From positions 62,001 to 126,000 of the forward strand of contig NZ_JAFEUV020000004.1 of assembly GCF_017355915.2 (NCBI RefSeq): 64,000 nt of DNA. Direction: 5' to 3'. The position numbers and the translations under genes were made by a program. This stretch comes from Telluribacter roseus. GTDB lineage: Bacteria > Bacteroidota > Bacteroidia > Cytophagales > Spirosomataceae. The notes beneath the pieces are model-generated. The model was not told the DNA's origin, did no database searches, and saw only the letters and a list, made by a program, of their open reading frames with translations. Shown here one piece after another: positions 51,721 to 60,770 of this stretch. Each line of letters begins with the position of its first letter. The stretch's first letter is position 1.

Positions 51721-52563
51721 CTATAACACCAGCCAGGGCATTACGAACACCAGTTCGCCCCAGATGCGGAAGCGTTCGTTCTTTATGATTTTTTCCGGGT
51801 TCCGCCACATCCACAGGTGTACCAGCGACATACTCAGCAGGATGATGGCTAAACGCTGTACATAACGATAGTCGGTCAGCAAGCAGACGGTCACGCAGGT
51901 AATGGCAGCGATGATGGTAATCCCCTTAAGTACCTTCATGGTAGTTGCCCGCTGTAGCCAGCGAGCCAGGTTGTAAGATTCGCGGTACTGGATAGCCTCG
52001 AAGTGGGAGAATAGCAGCAGGCTCTGTACCGTAATCAGGTAGAACAGGATACCTAGTACGATGCTCTCCCAGGTTACCTCATTGCCCATAAACCAGGTAC
52101 TGGCCCACACGCCGGAGGCATAGATGAGCGAGGTGATGGGCTCTTTTAGCGCCTGACGATGACTTTTGACGGGTAGTTTGGAAACACCCCACAGGTACAG
52201 GGCTACGAAAGCTACCATGCCTCCTCCAAACTTCCAGAGATCGGCGGGGATGAGCCACGATAGACCAGCCGCCAGCACAAAAGCCCCGATTACAACGCGC
52301 CAGACCAGGGGCTCGTACTCGCGGTTGAATTGGTGGCGCTGGGTTTTAGGCTTTTCGGAGCGGCGGTTGTCCAGCAGGTGATCCAGCGAGTATACCCCCA
52401 GCACCACTAGCCCCAGAATAATAGTCACCCAGATATTGAGGGGAGTACGGCCCGTAGGCAGGCGACTGGCTGCCATGTGCGAAACCACGGCTCCGGCTAC
52501 TACATCCACACTTAGCCAGTGCAGGTGGATGGGGCGGAAACGATAAGAAGTATGCTCAGGCAT
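51721..52563 (-). CDS. UbiA-like prenyltransferase-related membrane protein
   Basis: 280 aa from ATG 52563, close after the MOSC gene; the longer frame overlaps it. About seven to eight transmembrane helices. The loop YSLDHLLDNRR has a DxxxD pattern like the first prenyl-diphosphate motif of UbiA enzymes. The second motif is weak (PVKSHRQALKEP), so catalytic competence is doubtful. Gap to the MOSC gene is 28 nt, so an operon is likely. The function is inferred only from fold features. Confidence 0.6.
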   Translation of the reverse strand: MPEHTSYRFRPIHLHWLSVDVVAGAVVSHMAASRLPTGRTPLNIWVTIILGLVVLGVYSLDHLLDNRRSEKPKTQRHQFNREYEPLVWRVVIGAFVLAAGLSWLIPADLWKFGGGMVAFVALYLWGVSKLPVKSHRQALKEPITSLIYASGVWASTWFMGNEVTWESIVLGILFYLITVQSLLLFSHFEAIQYRESYNLARWLQRATTMKVLKGITIIAAITCVTVCLLTDYRYVQRLAIILLSMSLVHLWMWRNPEKIIKNERFRIWGELVFVMPWLVL

Positions 52564-52591
52564 TGTAATTCTAATCCAAAAGAGCCAATAC

Positions 52592-53392
52592 TTACCCGAT
52601 CTGTACCAGGTCACCTACGGCTATACGTCCGGTGGTGCTGGTCAGCAGGTTTTGACCAAAGTAAATTTTGTTATTTCGCTTGCGGTAGGTTGCCAGTGTC
52701 TTCAGTGGCTCAGGACCGGGTTGAGCGGTTTCCGGATTGACGGTGGTGAGAACACAGCGGGCGCAGGGCTTCACGGCCTCGAAGGTAAGGTCACCGATCC
52801 GGATGCCCCGCCAGTCGTCTTCGGCAAAGGGCGCGGCTCCACGTACCACCAGGTTGGGCCGGAAGCGCCGCATACTGATGGGCTCGGATAGCTTGCTGTT
52901 GAGGTCATCCAGAGAGGCTTGGCCGATCAGCAGGAAGGGATACCCATCCGCAAAACTCACTACCTCCTCGTTCTGGGCGTACCTGGGATCAACGCGGCGC
53001 TCCGTACTGTCGGGCATGTATACCAGCCTGACCGGCAGGTCCAGCTTCGTACTGAGCCACTGGTCGGCCTGATCCGACACGGTAAGGGCCGTTACCTCAT
53101 GGTCGTCCCAGATACTTACCTGCAGTACCTCATTGGAGACGGGTTGCATGGGTACCTCCAGTACATCGGCGGGATTGGTACGGTCTATAATCAGAACACG
53201 GTCCTGCTCAAGAGCCACGTCCAGCAGGGCCATGCGGTGCAGGCTGCGCTGGGTCACAAAGCGCCCGGTGTCGTCGACAATCATCCAGCGGCGATCGAAC
53301 TGCAGGCCGCGTAGCTGTACATGGGCTTCATCAAGCCGAATGCCGCCCAGCGACTTGATCGGGTATATCCAGATTTCAGATAGAGTCAGCAA
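52592..53392 (-). CDS. MOSC domain protein (MOSC N-terminal + MOSC)
   Basis: 266 aa. The N-terminal beta-barrel domain is typical: LSEIWIYPIKSLGGIRLDEA, GLQFDRRWMIVDDTGRFVTQ. The MOSC core contains RFRPNLVVRGAAPFAEDDWR, and the molybdenum-ligand Cys region is AVKPCARCVLTTVNPETAQ. Related to YcbX and the mitochondrial amidoxime-reducing component, it probably binds molybdenum cofactor and reduces N-hydroxylated compounds. It lacks the C-terminal ferredoxin domain of YcbX. It starts 49 nt after the tsaD stop. Confidence 0.9.
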   Translation of the reverse strand: MLTLSEIWIYPIKSLGGIRLDEAHVQLRGLQFDRRWMIVDDTGRFVTQRSLHRMALLDVALEQDRVLIIDRTNPADVLEVPMQPVSNEVLQVSIWDDHEVTALTVSDQADQWLSTKLDLPVRLVYMPDSTERRVDPRYAQNEEVVSFADGYPFLLIGQASLDDLNSKLSEPISMRRFRPNLVVRGAAPFAEDDWRGIRIGDLTFEAVKPCARCVLTTVNPETAQPGPEPLKTLATYRKRNNKIYFGQNLLTSTTGRIAVGDLVQIG

Positions 53393-53441
53393 GGAGTTTA
53401 TGAGTTAAGAGTGTATGAGTTAATGAGAAATTTCGTGGAAG

Positions 53442-54440
53442 CTAAAACTCCATCCGGGCCAGCGGGCTTACCTTCTGGTTCGTAAAGTCATTCTGCAGGT
53501 ACTTGTAGTGGGCAGCGATGGCAATCATGGCGGCGTTGTCGGTACAGTACTCAAAGCGCGGGATGTACACGTTCCAGCCCATTTCTTCACCCATCTCCGC
53601 CAGGCTCCTGCGCAGGCCCGAGTTGGCCGATACGCCACCTGCAATGGCTATCTCACGGATACCGGTTTCCTTAGCGGCTCTTCGCAGTTTTTTGAGCAGG
53701 ATACGGACCAGCGTATGTTGGATACTGGCGCAGATATCCGGCAGGTTTTCCTGAACAAAATTGGGGTTCTCCCTGGTCCGCTTCTGCAGGAAGTACATAA
53801 ATGATGTTTTGATGCCGCTGAACGAGTAGTCCAGGCCGGGCATGTCGACGGGCGGAAACTCAAACGCCAGCGGGTTGCCCTGTTGCGCGTACTTGTCGAT
53901 CAGAGGCCCCCCCGGGTAGGGCAGGTCCAGCAGCTTGGCCGTCTTGTCGAAGGCTTCGCCCACGGCATCGTCCATCGTCTGTCCGATGATCTCCATGTCG
54001 AGGTAGTCGCGCACCTTTACGATCTGAGTATGGCCGCCGCTGACGGTCAGGCACAGAAAGGGAAAGCGTGGCTTTGGGTCCTCAATGAAGTGCGCCAGTA
54101 CGTGCGCCTGCATGTGGTTGACATCGATCAGGGGGATGTTCAGGCCCAGCGCCATGGCTTTGGCAAAGGACGTCCCTACCAGTAAGGCCCCCAATAGTCC
54201 CGGTCCACGCGTAAAGGCTATGGCATGCAGGTCTTTTTTCGTTACTTTTGCGTCGCTAAGCGCTTTTTCAACAACCGGCAGTACATGCTGTTGGTGGGCT
54301 CTGGAAGCCAGCTCGGGTACTACACCACCGTACTGTTGGTGAATGAGCTGGGTCGCAACAACATTAGAACCGATTTTGCCGTTAGATATGACAGCTGCCG
54401 AGGTTTCGTCACAGGACGACTCTATGGCTAGAATATTCAT
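53442..54440 (-). CDS. tsaD: tRNA N6-adenosine threonylcarbamoyltransferase
   Basis: 332 aa. ASKHA fold with AIESSCDETSAAVI at the N-terminus, metal ligands His109 and His113 (NHMQAH), the nucleotide site CLTVSGGHTQIV, GGPLIDKYA and AIAGGVSANSGLR, and CTDNAAMIA near the C-terminus. It transfers threonylcarbamoyl to A37 of ANN-decoding tRNAs with TsaB/TsaE. It is divergent from the TamB-like gene over 74 nt, an arrangement common in Bacteroidota. Confidence 0.97.
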   Translation of the reverse strand: MNILAIESSCDETSAAVISNGKIGSNVVATQLIHQQYGGVVPELASRAHQQHVLPVVEKALSDAKVTKKDLHAIAFTRGPGLLGALLVGTSFAKAMALGLNIPLIDVNHMQAHVLAHFIEDPKPRFPFLCLTVSGGHTQIVKVRDYLDMEIIGQTMDDAVGEAFDKTAKLLDLPYPGGPLIDKYAQQGNPLAFEFPPVDMPGLDYSFSGIKTSFMYFLQKRTRENPNFVQENLPDICASIQHTLVRILLKKLRRAAKETGIREIAIAGGVSANSGLRRSLAEMGEEMGWNVYIPRFEYCTDNAAMIAIAAHYKYLQNDFTNQKVSPLARMEF

Positions 54441-54449
54441 GTAAATAGG

Positions 54450-54468
54450 TAAAATTTGTACAAATTTA
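54450..54468. promoter_or_regulatory. overlapping divergent promoter boxes between tsaD and the TamB gene
   Basis: The 16 bp palindrome AAATTTGTACAAATTT (54452-54467) contains TAAATTTG on the minus strand (54461-54468), an exact TAnnTTTG box for tsaD. The plus strand has TAAAATTTG (54450-54458), one base too long. I find no good -33 box at standard distance for either. Confidence 0.4.
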
Positions 54469-54514
54469 CATAAATTACTCCAAGTCGGGATAGGGGACGG
54501 TCCTGAATCAATAG

Positions 54515-57500
54515 ATGATAAACATTCTGAGATCGGTAGTGAATGGACTGGTGGTCGTAATGATCTTCGCGTTGCTGGCGCTGGAGGCCGTTACGGTTGC
54601 TTTTCAGTTTCCGGCCGTGCAGACCTGGGCGGTGGATAAAGCGGCCCGGAAAGTCTCAGAAGTAATGGGGTACCCTATCTCCATCCGCGAGCTCCATATT
54701 AAGTGGTTTGATGTGGTGTCGCTGGGAGGCGTGTCGATCAGGGATGCCCAGGACCGCCACATGATCAGGGTAGAACGTATAGATGTTAACCTGAGCATCA
54801 GCCAGATTATCGAAAACAGGAAGAGTGATATCCACCTGGACGAGGTCACGCTGTTCCAGCCGGATGTACACCTGATCAAGAATCCCGCAAACGGCGACCT
54901 CAATATTGATGATTTTATCGCCCGGATCAACGAGCTGACTACCTCCGGTGATACCACCAACTACATACCCAACCAGAACATCCCTTTCACGATCGGAAAA
55001 GCGCACCTGGTGGAGGGTACCTTCAAATATGATGATCCACGGGAGCCGCGCATCAAAACTTCGACGGTATTTGACTATAACCACTTCGAGCTGGGTAAGC
55101 TGAACGCCAGTCTGGACGACTTCCTGCTGGTGGGCGACACCATCCGCTTTCAGGCCAACGACCTCACTACCATTGATACCCAGACCAAACTGAAAGTACA
55201 TGACCTGGACACGCGCTTTCTGTACTGTGTCAAGCGGATGGAGCTGGCCGGACTAAGCGCCTACGTAGGGCGTTCCTACCTTACTAATTACATCAGTTTT
55301 AACTACGATAGCCCGGCTGACCTGGGCTACTTCAACAGCCGGGTCCGGATGATCGGGCACCTTGATAACAGCCGGGTACACTCCAATGACCTGGGGCTCT
55401 TTGCGGAGTATCTGCTTACGCTGGACGAAATCTGGAAGGTATCCGGTGATTTTGATGGGATCGTCAACAACTTCCGGGTCCGGAATACCGACCTGCGATT
55501 TGGGAAGGATAGTCGCATAGTAGGTGATCTGGCTTTCAAAGGTCTACCCGAAATAGAGGGAATGTCCATGAACTTCCGGCTGGACCGGTCACAGATTCAC
55601 ACGCCCGACCTGGTGCAGTACTATCCCGAAACGGATCTGCACCAGACGTTCCAGAAGTTTGGGATGGTACACATGGCGGGTACCTTTAAAGGTACTTTTG
55701 AAGATTTTAACCTGAAAGGACACCTTGATACCGATATAGGTAGCCTGACACCCGATCTGGAATTTCATATTGATGATGCCCATAATACGACCTATAACGG
55801 CCAGCTGGCTACTTCGGGGCTCGACCTGGGTGTGCTGCTGGATCAGCCCGAGCGGTGGCAGAAACTGGATATGTCGGGCAGTATCAACGGGCGCGGATTT
55901 GATCTGGCTTCGTCGTCGGCCAATCTTAATGCTACTATAAGCCGCCTTGGCTTTGATAACTACGACTACCGGGCCATCCGCGTGCGGGGCAACCTGCAGA
56001 AGGCTTACTTCAACGGGCAGGTGAGCACCCGTGATACCAATCTGGTGGTAAATCTGGACGGGGAGTTTGATCTGTCTGGTGCAAAAAATGCCTTTGACAT
56101 TCAAGGAGTAATTGAAAAAGCAAACCTATTCGCGCTGGGGTATGCTCAAGATCCTTTTACGCTGGGTACCCAGCTGGATGTACAGGTAGTAGGTAATTCC
56201 GTTGATGAACTGACCGGGCGAGCCCGCTTCCTGAATACACACCTGCTCACTCCCAGTAATGAGCGCAACCTGGTGATCGATACCCTGCAGCTTACTTCGG
56301 TGCAGGAGGGTGATCAGCGTACGATGGAGCTGGAAAGTGAGTTCATGTCGGCCTGGGTCAGGGGGAATTTTGTACTTACTCCGGCCGTAGAGGATCTGAA
56401 CCGGGTGCTGAAGGAGTACCAGCTGTACTTCTTCAGAGATGAAATGGACCGGAAGGAGTACTACGAGCAAAAGACAAATCACGTAGTAAACCACCGCTAC
56501 GAAATCAACTATGAAGTGCGGACGCGGGATCTGTCGCAGGTGCTGGCCTTTCTGTACCCGGATGCCTACGTATCGCCGGGAGCGCACGCCGAAGGTGAGT
56601 TCCGGATGGACAATACGGCTCTGCTTACGCTGAATGCCAGGGCAGATACCGTCCGGGTAAGTGGTAACCAGTTTGTACAGTCCGAAGTGGATATTACTAC
56701 TTCCAAGTTTGTGAACAGCGAAGAGGTACTGGCCTCGGCCTATGTCACCTCCGCCAAACATAAGATCAGCCTGCTGGCACCTACCGAGCGGCTCGAAGTA
56801 GAGGCCACCTGGGACGAAGACCATATTAGCTTCCGGACCGGGCTGCGGCAGGTAAACAGCAGCAACCGCGCTAACCTGAGCGGCGAATTACGATTTCTGA
56901 CGGACGGTTTTGACGTACGCCTTCAGAACTCCCGGCTCAACCTGCTCGATGAGGTATGGCAGGTAACCCCCAATAACCTGATCTCCATAACCGGACCGCG
57001 AGTCCGGTTCAGTGGTCTGGCGCTGGTCAATGACCGGCAGCGGCTGGCCCTCAACGGTACCTATGCTCAGGACTCGGATCAGAGCCTGTTGCTGGAAGCG
57101 CGTAACTTCAAGCTGGCTACCCTGAATCAGGTATTTGATACTAAGCTAGGCGGTGTGATGGACGGTACCGCGCGGCTTCGCAACGTGCAGGACTTCAATG
57201 AGCTCAAAGCGGAGTTTAACGTGGAGGGACTCAGCTACGATAAATACGAACTGGGCAATTTTGAAGGGGTAGGTGACTGGGATGAAATGACAGACCAGTT
57301 TTACGTGGATGCGCACCTGGAGAAGAATGCTCGCCGTACTTTCTCGCTGACGGGTTCTTATAATCCTAAGCTGAAAGAGAACCCGCTGAACATGAAGGCC
57401 CGCTTCCTGAACACCGACCTGAAGGTAATTGAGCCTTTTTCGGAGGGGCTGGTATCGGATGTAAGCGGACAGGCCGAAGGTACCGTACAGGTAACGGGTA

Positions 57501-59119
57501 GCCTCGGGCATCCCATCCTGCAGGGGGAGGTAACTGTGGATAAGGGGAGGCTGAAGTTTGACTACCTGCAATCGGTACTTACCTTCAATGATAAGATCTA
57601 CTTCAGCGAAAGCGAGATTGCCACCCGCAACATGATCGTGACCGATCAGGATGGTAATACCGCTACCTTACGGGGTGGTGTATACCACGAAGGCTTCAGG
57701 TACTTCTCGCTGGGCTTCAATGCTGATCTGCGCAATTTCAAAATCCTGAATACCAATGCTGCTGACAACGACCTGTTCTACGGTACCGCCTACGTTACCG
57801 GTAAGGCATCGCTGTTTGGTCCACTTGATAACCTGACGATCGAGGCCAACGTGACCAGTAACCGGGGCACGCGGATCTATATACCCCTGGACGGCGCTAC
57901 CGAGGTGGCTACTCAGGACTATATCCAGTTCGTAAGTCAGCTGCCCAAAGAAGATTCTACCAATGCAGGCCAGGGAGCGTCGAGTTCATTGGATATGGGC
58001 GGGATCAAAATGGATTTCAACTTCAATATTACCCCCGATGCCTACTGCGAGATACAACTGGACCGGCAGGCAGGTGATATTATCAAAGCCTACGGGAGTG
58101 GCCTGTTGAACATGAAGATCGATACCAAAGGCGATTTCGAGATGTCGGGTACCTATGAGATAGCCCGTGGAGATTACACCTTTACCTTTCAGAACGCCCT
58201 TAACAAGAAGTTTGAGATTAAGCCGGGTAGCCGTATCACCTGGTCGGGTGATCCGTACGCGGCCATCCTGGATGTACAGGCAGGATATACACAGCTGGCA
58301 TCGCTGGCCGGGGTACTGCCGGGTATTACTACCAACAGCAACAATGCCACTAATCCGCTGTCGCGGCGCTACCCCGTTGAGGTAACCATTACCCTGACCG
58401 ACCGCCTCATGTCGCCCCAGATCGCGTACGATATGCGTATAGTGGAGTATCCGGCCTCCGGCGAGTACCGAAGTGCCGTAGCGGCGTTTGAAAACCGCCT
58501 GCGCAGCGATGAGCAGGAGCTGAGCCGTCAGGTAAGTAGCCTTATCCTGTTTAACCAGTTGCTGACGCCGCAGGATGCCCTGCTGGCCCAGACTAATCAG
58601 AGCCAGTCTTTTATCGGAAATAGCATCAGTGAGCTGGTAACCAACCAGGTAAGTAAGTGGGCCTCGGCGCTGAACGAAAACCTGGAAGTAGGTCTGACGG
58701 GGCTGTCGCTGGATCAGAATGCCCTGAACAACCTGCAGCTACGCTTCTCGTACCGCTTCCTGAACGACCGCTTCCGCGTCACGCGCGATGGGCGGTTCAA
58801 CTACGGTATTATTCAGCACGATGCCGCCAGTCTGGTAGGGGAGTGGACGCTGGAGTACTGGCTCACTCAGACGGGAAGTGTACGCCTGAAAGCCTACAAT
58901 CGCAACATCCAGAACCCACTCCTCCTGAGTAATACCCTGACAACCGGCGGGGTGAGTATGCAGTTTACCCATAGCTTCAACCGCTTTGTCATCCCCAAGA
59001 CCCATCTGGCTGTTCCGGCGATGACGCCTGCCAAACCGGATTCGACAGATACGGATGATGCCGATTCATCAGGAAAACTTACATCCAGCGCCCTCGCTCC
59101 AGACAGTACTAAGAAGTAA
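54515..59119 (+). CDS. TamB-like translocation/assembly module protein (DUF490)
   Basis: 1534 aa. One N-terminal transmembrane helix (VVNGLVVVMIFALLALEAVT) anchors it in the inner membrane. A very long series of beta repeats (AsmA/TamB-style groove) follows, with SGQAEGTVQVTGSLGHPILQ, SLFGPLDNLTIEANVTSN and the C-terminal DUF490 region GDIIKAYGSGLLNMKIDTKG, SLILFNQLL, ISELVTNQVSKWASALN. TamB-type proteins bridge the periplasm for phospholipid or outer-membrane protein traffic. The stop is 2 nt from that of the convergent thioesterase gene. Confidence 0.92.
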   Translation: MINILRSVVNGLVVVMIFALLALEAVTVAFQFPAVQTWAVDKAARKVSEVMGYPISIRELHIKWFDVVSLGGVSIRDAQDRHMIRVERIDVNLSISQIIENRKSDIHLDEVTLFQPDVHLIKNPANGDLNIDDFIARINELTTSGDTTNYIPNQNIPFTIGKAHLVEGTFKYDDPREPRIKTSTVFDYNHFELGKLNASLDDFLLVGDTIRFQANDLTTIDTQTKLKVHDLDTRFLYCVKRMELAGLSAYVGRSYLTNYISFNYDSPADLGYFNSRVRMIGHLDNSRVHSNDLGLFAEYLLTLDEIWKVSGDFDGIVNNFRVRNTDLRFGKDSRIVGDLAFKGLPEIEGMSMNFRLDRSQIHTPDLVQYYPETDLHQTFQKFGMVHMAGTFKGTFEDFNLKGHLDTDIGSLTPDLEFHIDDAHNTTYNGQLATSGLDLGVLLDQPERWQKLDMSGSINGRGFDLASSSANLNATISRLGFDNYDYRAIRVRGNLQKAYFNGQVSTRDTNLVVNLDGEFDLSGAKNAFDIQGVIEKANLFALGYAQDPFTLGTQLDVQVVGNSVDELTGRARFLNTHLLTPSNERNLVIDTLQLTSVQEGDQRTMELESEFMSAWVRGNFVLTPAVEDLNRVLKEYQLYFFRDEMDRKEYYEQKTNHVVNHRYEINYEVRTRDLSQVLAFLYPDAYVSPGAHAEGEFRMDNTALLTLNARADTVRVSGNQFVQSEVDITTSKFVNSEEVLASAYVTSAKHKISLLAPTERLEVEATWDEDHISFRTGLRQVNSSNRANLSGELRFLTDGFDVRLQNSRLNLLDEVWQVTPNNLISITGPRVRFSGLALVNDRQRLALNGTYAQDSDQSLLLEARNFKLATLNQVFDTKLGGVMDGTARLRNVQDFNELKAEFNVEGLSYDKYELGNFEGVGDWDEMTDQFYVDAHLEKNARRTFSLTGSYNPKLKENPLNMKARFLNTDLKVIEPFSEGLVSDVSGQAEGTVQVTGSLGHPILQGEVTVDKGRLKFDYLQSVLTFNDKIYFSESEIATRNMIVTDQDGNTATLRGGVYHEGFRYFSLGFNADLRNFKILNTNAADNDLFYGTAYVTGKASLFGPLDNLTIEANVTSNRGTRIYIPLDGATEVATQDYIQFVSQLPKEDSTNAGQGASSSLDMGGIKMDFNFNITPDAYCEIQLDRQAGDIIKAYGSGLLNMKIDTKGDFEMSGTYEIARGDYTFTFQNALNKKFEIKPGSRITWSGDPYAAILDVQAGYTQLASLAGVLPGITTNSNNATNPLSRRYPVEVTITLTDRLMSPQIAYDMRIVEYPASGEYRSAVAAFENRLRSDEQELSRQVSSLILFNQLLTPQDALLAQTNQSQSFIGNSISELVTNQVSKWASALNENLEVGLTGLSLDQNALNNLQLRFSYRFLNDRFRVTRDGRFNYGIIQHDAASLVGEWTLEYWLTQTGSVRLKAYNRNIQNPLLLSNTLTTGGVSMQFTHSFNRFVIPKTHLAVPAMTPAKPDSTDTDDADSSGKLTSSALAPDSTKK

Positions 59120-59121
59120 TC

Positions 59122-59643
59122 TTACGACACAGGTACCAGTGCCTGCTTTACTTCCCGGATGCGCTCATTGAAGTCCATCGTCTTAAAATCAACCCCCGGC
59201 AGCTGGATTGCATTCAGGTACTCTTTAAGCGCGGGCGGATGCGGAGTACGCTTTCCGGTCGTGACGCTGACGTGCTTGGAGGTGACCCATAGTAGTGTTT
59301 TCAGCTGGGTGCGGTCATCGTTGGTCATTACGTACTCTGTCACCATGGTGTCCTCGTCGTGGTGGATGACGCGGGTGATAATTCGGACCCATTCGCTGAT
59401 CCCGGCCGGACGGATATAGGCGATCTGGTGCTGGTACACTACCCAGCTCGTGCGCAACTCCCGAAACATGGCCTCAAAACTAAAACCATACAGCTTGGAG
59501 GCCTGGTCTTCGCGGGCGTTGAAGAAGTAGTCGAAGTACTTGGAGTTGTTGAGGTGCTGAAGCGGGTCACAGTCCTGAAACCGGATGATTACGCGTGATT
59601 CGGCCTCGGTGGGCAGATTAGTAGGGTCGCCTTTGTAGAACAT
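59122..59643 (-). CDS. acyl-CoA thioesterase (hot-dog fold)
   Basis: 173 aa. The 4-hydroxybenzoyl-CoA thioesterase-like pattern RVIIRFQDCDPLQHLNNSKY places the catalytic Asp in the DCDPLQHLNN loop. The following helix FDYFFNAREDQASKLY and strands SWVVYQHQIAYIRPA and TEYVMTNDD complete a hot-dog domain. The C-terminal ~45 residues are an extension. It probably hydrolyses a short or aromatic acyl-CoA. Transcription converges with the TamB-like gene with almost no spacer. Confidence 0.88.
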   Translation of the reverse strand: MFYKGDPTNLPTEAESRVIIRFQDCDPLQHLNNSKYFDYFFNAREDQASKLYGFSFEAMFRELRTSWVVYQHQIAYIRPAGISEWVRIITRVIHHDEDTMVTEYVMTNDDRTQLKTLLWVTSKHVSVTTGKRTPHPPALKEYLNAIQLPGVDFKTMDFNERIREVKQALVPVS

Positions 59644-59712
59644 ATAGCAATAGTCTCTGATTATATAAAAAAGTCTGTTGATGGTTATGTGTAAGTGGGA
59701 GCGCCAGCAGGC

Positions 59713-60111
59713 TTATTCGCCCCGGTATTGTATGGCTAGTCCGCGCATGGAGTAGCCCTCGGTAGTGGCGGTGGTGTAGTACTTGTACTGTACATTCATG
59801 AGGGCGTGAGCCCCCATTTTCTGGGCTTTCAGTACCAGCTGTGCCGTCAGGAGTTCTTTGGCCTGGGCATCATTGCCCCGGTGCAGCAGCCGTTCGCCGC
59901 TCTTCTTCTGGCGTTCGTTCAGTAGGTCTTCATTGCTGATCTCCACCCATTGCAGCTCGGAGTAGGGGCGGTCAGGCGATTGGTTTTCATAAAATACATC
60001 AATGGGGTAAACGGCACCACGAGAGATAGGAATGGCCGGACGAAAGCACCCGCTCATTACCACAAAAGTGCCCAGAAATAGTACTGTGCCTAGAATTTTT
60101 TTAACCAACAT
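59713..60111 (-). CDS. putative lipoprotein, unknown
   Basis: 132 aa. A lipoprotein signal (ILGTVLFLGTFVVMSGC, Cys22). The C-terminal half (TAQLVLKAQKMGAHALMNVQ followed by YSMRGLAIQYRG) resembles YbjQ/heavy-metal-binding or DUF4156-like domains, in which a helix with GA-D/H-A and a final strand recur. That assignment is weak. It is divergent from the DUF2147 gene, 71 nt between starts. Confidence 0.6.
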   Translation of the reverse strand: MLVKKILGTVLFLGTFVVMSGCFRPAIPISRGAVYPIDVFYENQSPDRPYSELQWVEISNEDLLNERQKKSGERLLHRGNDAQAKELLTAQLVLKAQKMGAHALMNVQYKYYTTATTEGYSMRGLAIQYRGE

Positions 60112-60182
60112 AAATGTATTTTTTGTTTACTTCGTTACGTAATGTACAAAACTGTTTTGATCAACTATCAATTCCTGTATCT

Positions 60183-60650
60183 ATGAAAAAATCAAGCTTC
60201 CGTGCTTCCTTGCCCCTATTCTTACTTCTTCTGTGCAGTGTCAGTTTACTTTCTTCCTTCCGTCCGGCCGCTGATTCGGACGACATACTAGGTACCTGGC
60301 TGACAGGTACCAAGAAAGGGCACGTGCAAATTTATAAACAAGGTAATAAGTACTACGGAAAAATTGTGTGGCTCAAAGAACCCGTTGATCCAGCTACCAA
60401 TGCGCCTAAATTAGATAAAAATAATCCGGATGCAGGAAAAAAGAAGCAGCCGCTTATGGGGATGGTCAACCTTCGTGACTTTACCTATGCCAGCAATAAT
60501 GTATGGGAAAACGGCAAGATCTACGATCCCGAAAGCGGAAAGGAGTATAGCTGCAAAATGACCCTGAAAAACCCTAATACGCTGGATGTACGGGGGTATA
60601 TGGGTATCTCACTTATCGGACGTACCGATACCTGGACCCGCGTCAAGTAA
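60183..60650 (+). CDS. DUF2147 family secreted protein
   Basis: 155 aa from ATG 60183 (MKKSSFRASLPLFLLLLCSV, signal peptide); the frame is open 69 nt further upstream but overlaps the divergent gene's promoter. It matches DUF2147: ILGTWLTGTKKGHVQIYKQG, YYGKIVWLKEP, GMVNLRDFTYASNNVWENGK, IYDPESGKEYSCKMTL, LDVRGYMGISLIGRTDTWTR. It is a small lipocalin-like barrel of unknown ligand, periplasmic. A terminator follows at 60689. Confidence 0.9.
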   Translation: MKKSSFRASLPLFLLLLCSVSLLSSFRPAADSDDILGTWLTGTKKGHVQIYKQGNKYYGKIVWLKEPVDPATNAPKLDKNNPDAGKKKQPLMGMVNLRDFTYASNNVWENGKIYDPESGKEYSCKMTLKNPNTLDVRGYMGISLIGRTDTWTRVK

Positions 60651-60688
60651 TCCGGTTTTCCATCTGTTTATCTGCTTATTGAGATTCT

Positions 60689-60728
60689 GCGCCGTTTGTC
60701 ACTAATTTGGTTGACAAGCGGCGCTTTT
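60689..60728 (+). terminator. terminator of the DUF2147 gene
   Basis: GCGCCGTTTGTCA (60689-60701) pairs with TGACAAGCGGCGC (60712-60724) with one G:U pair, then TTTT. The M16 gene starts 46 nt beyond. Confidence 0.85.
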
Positions 60729-60770
60729 CTTCTATTATTACGTCTATCTCTAAGACTAATCACAACACAA

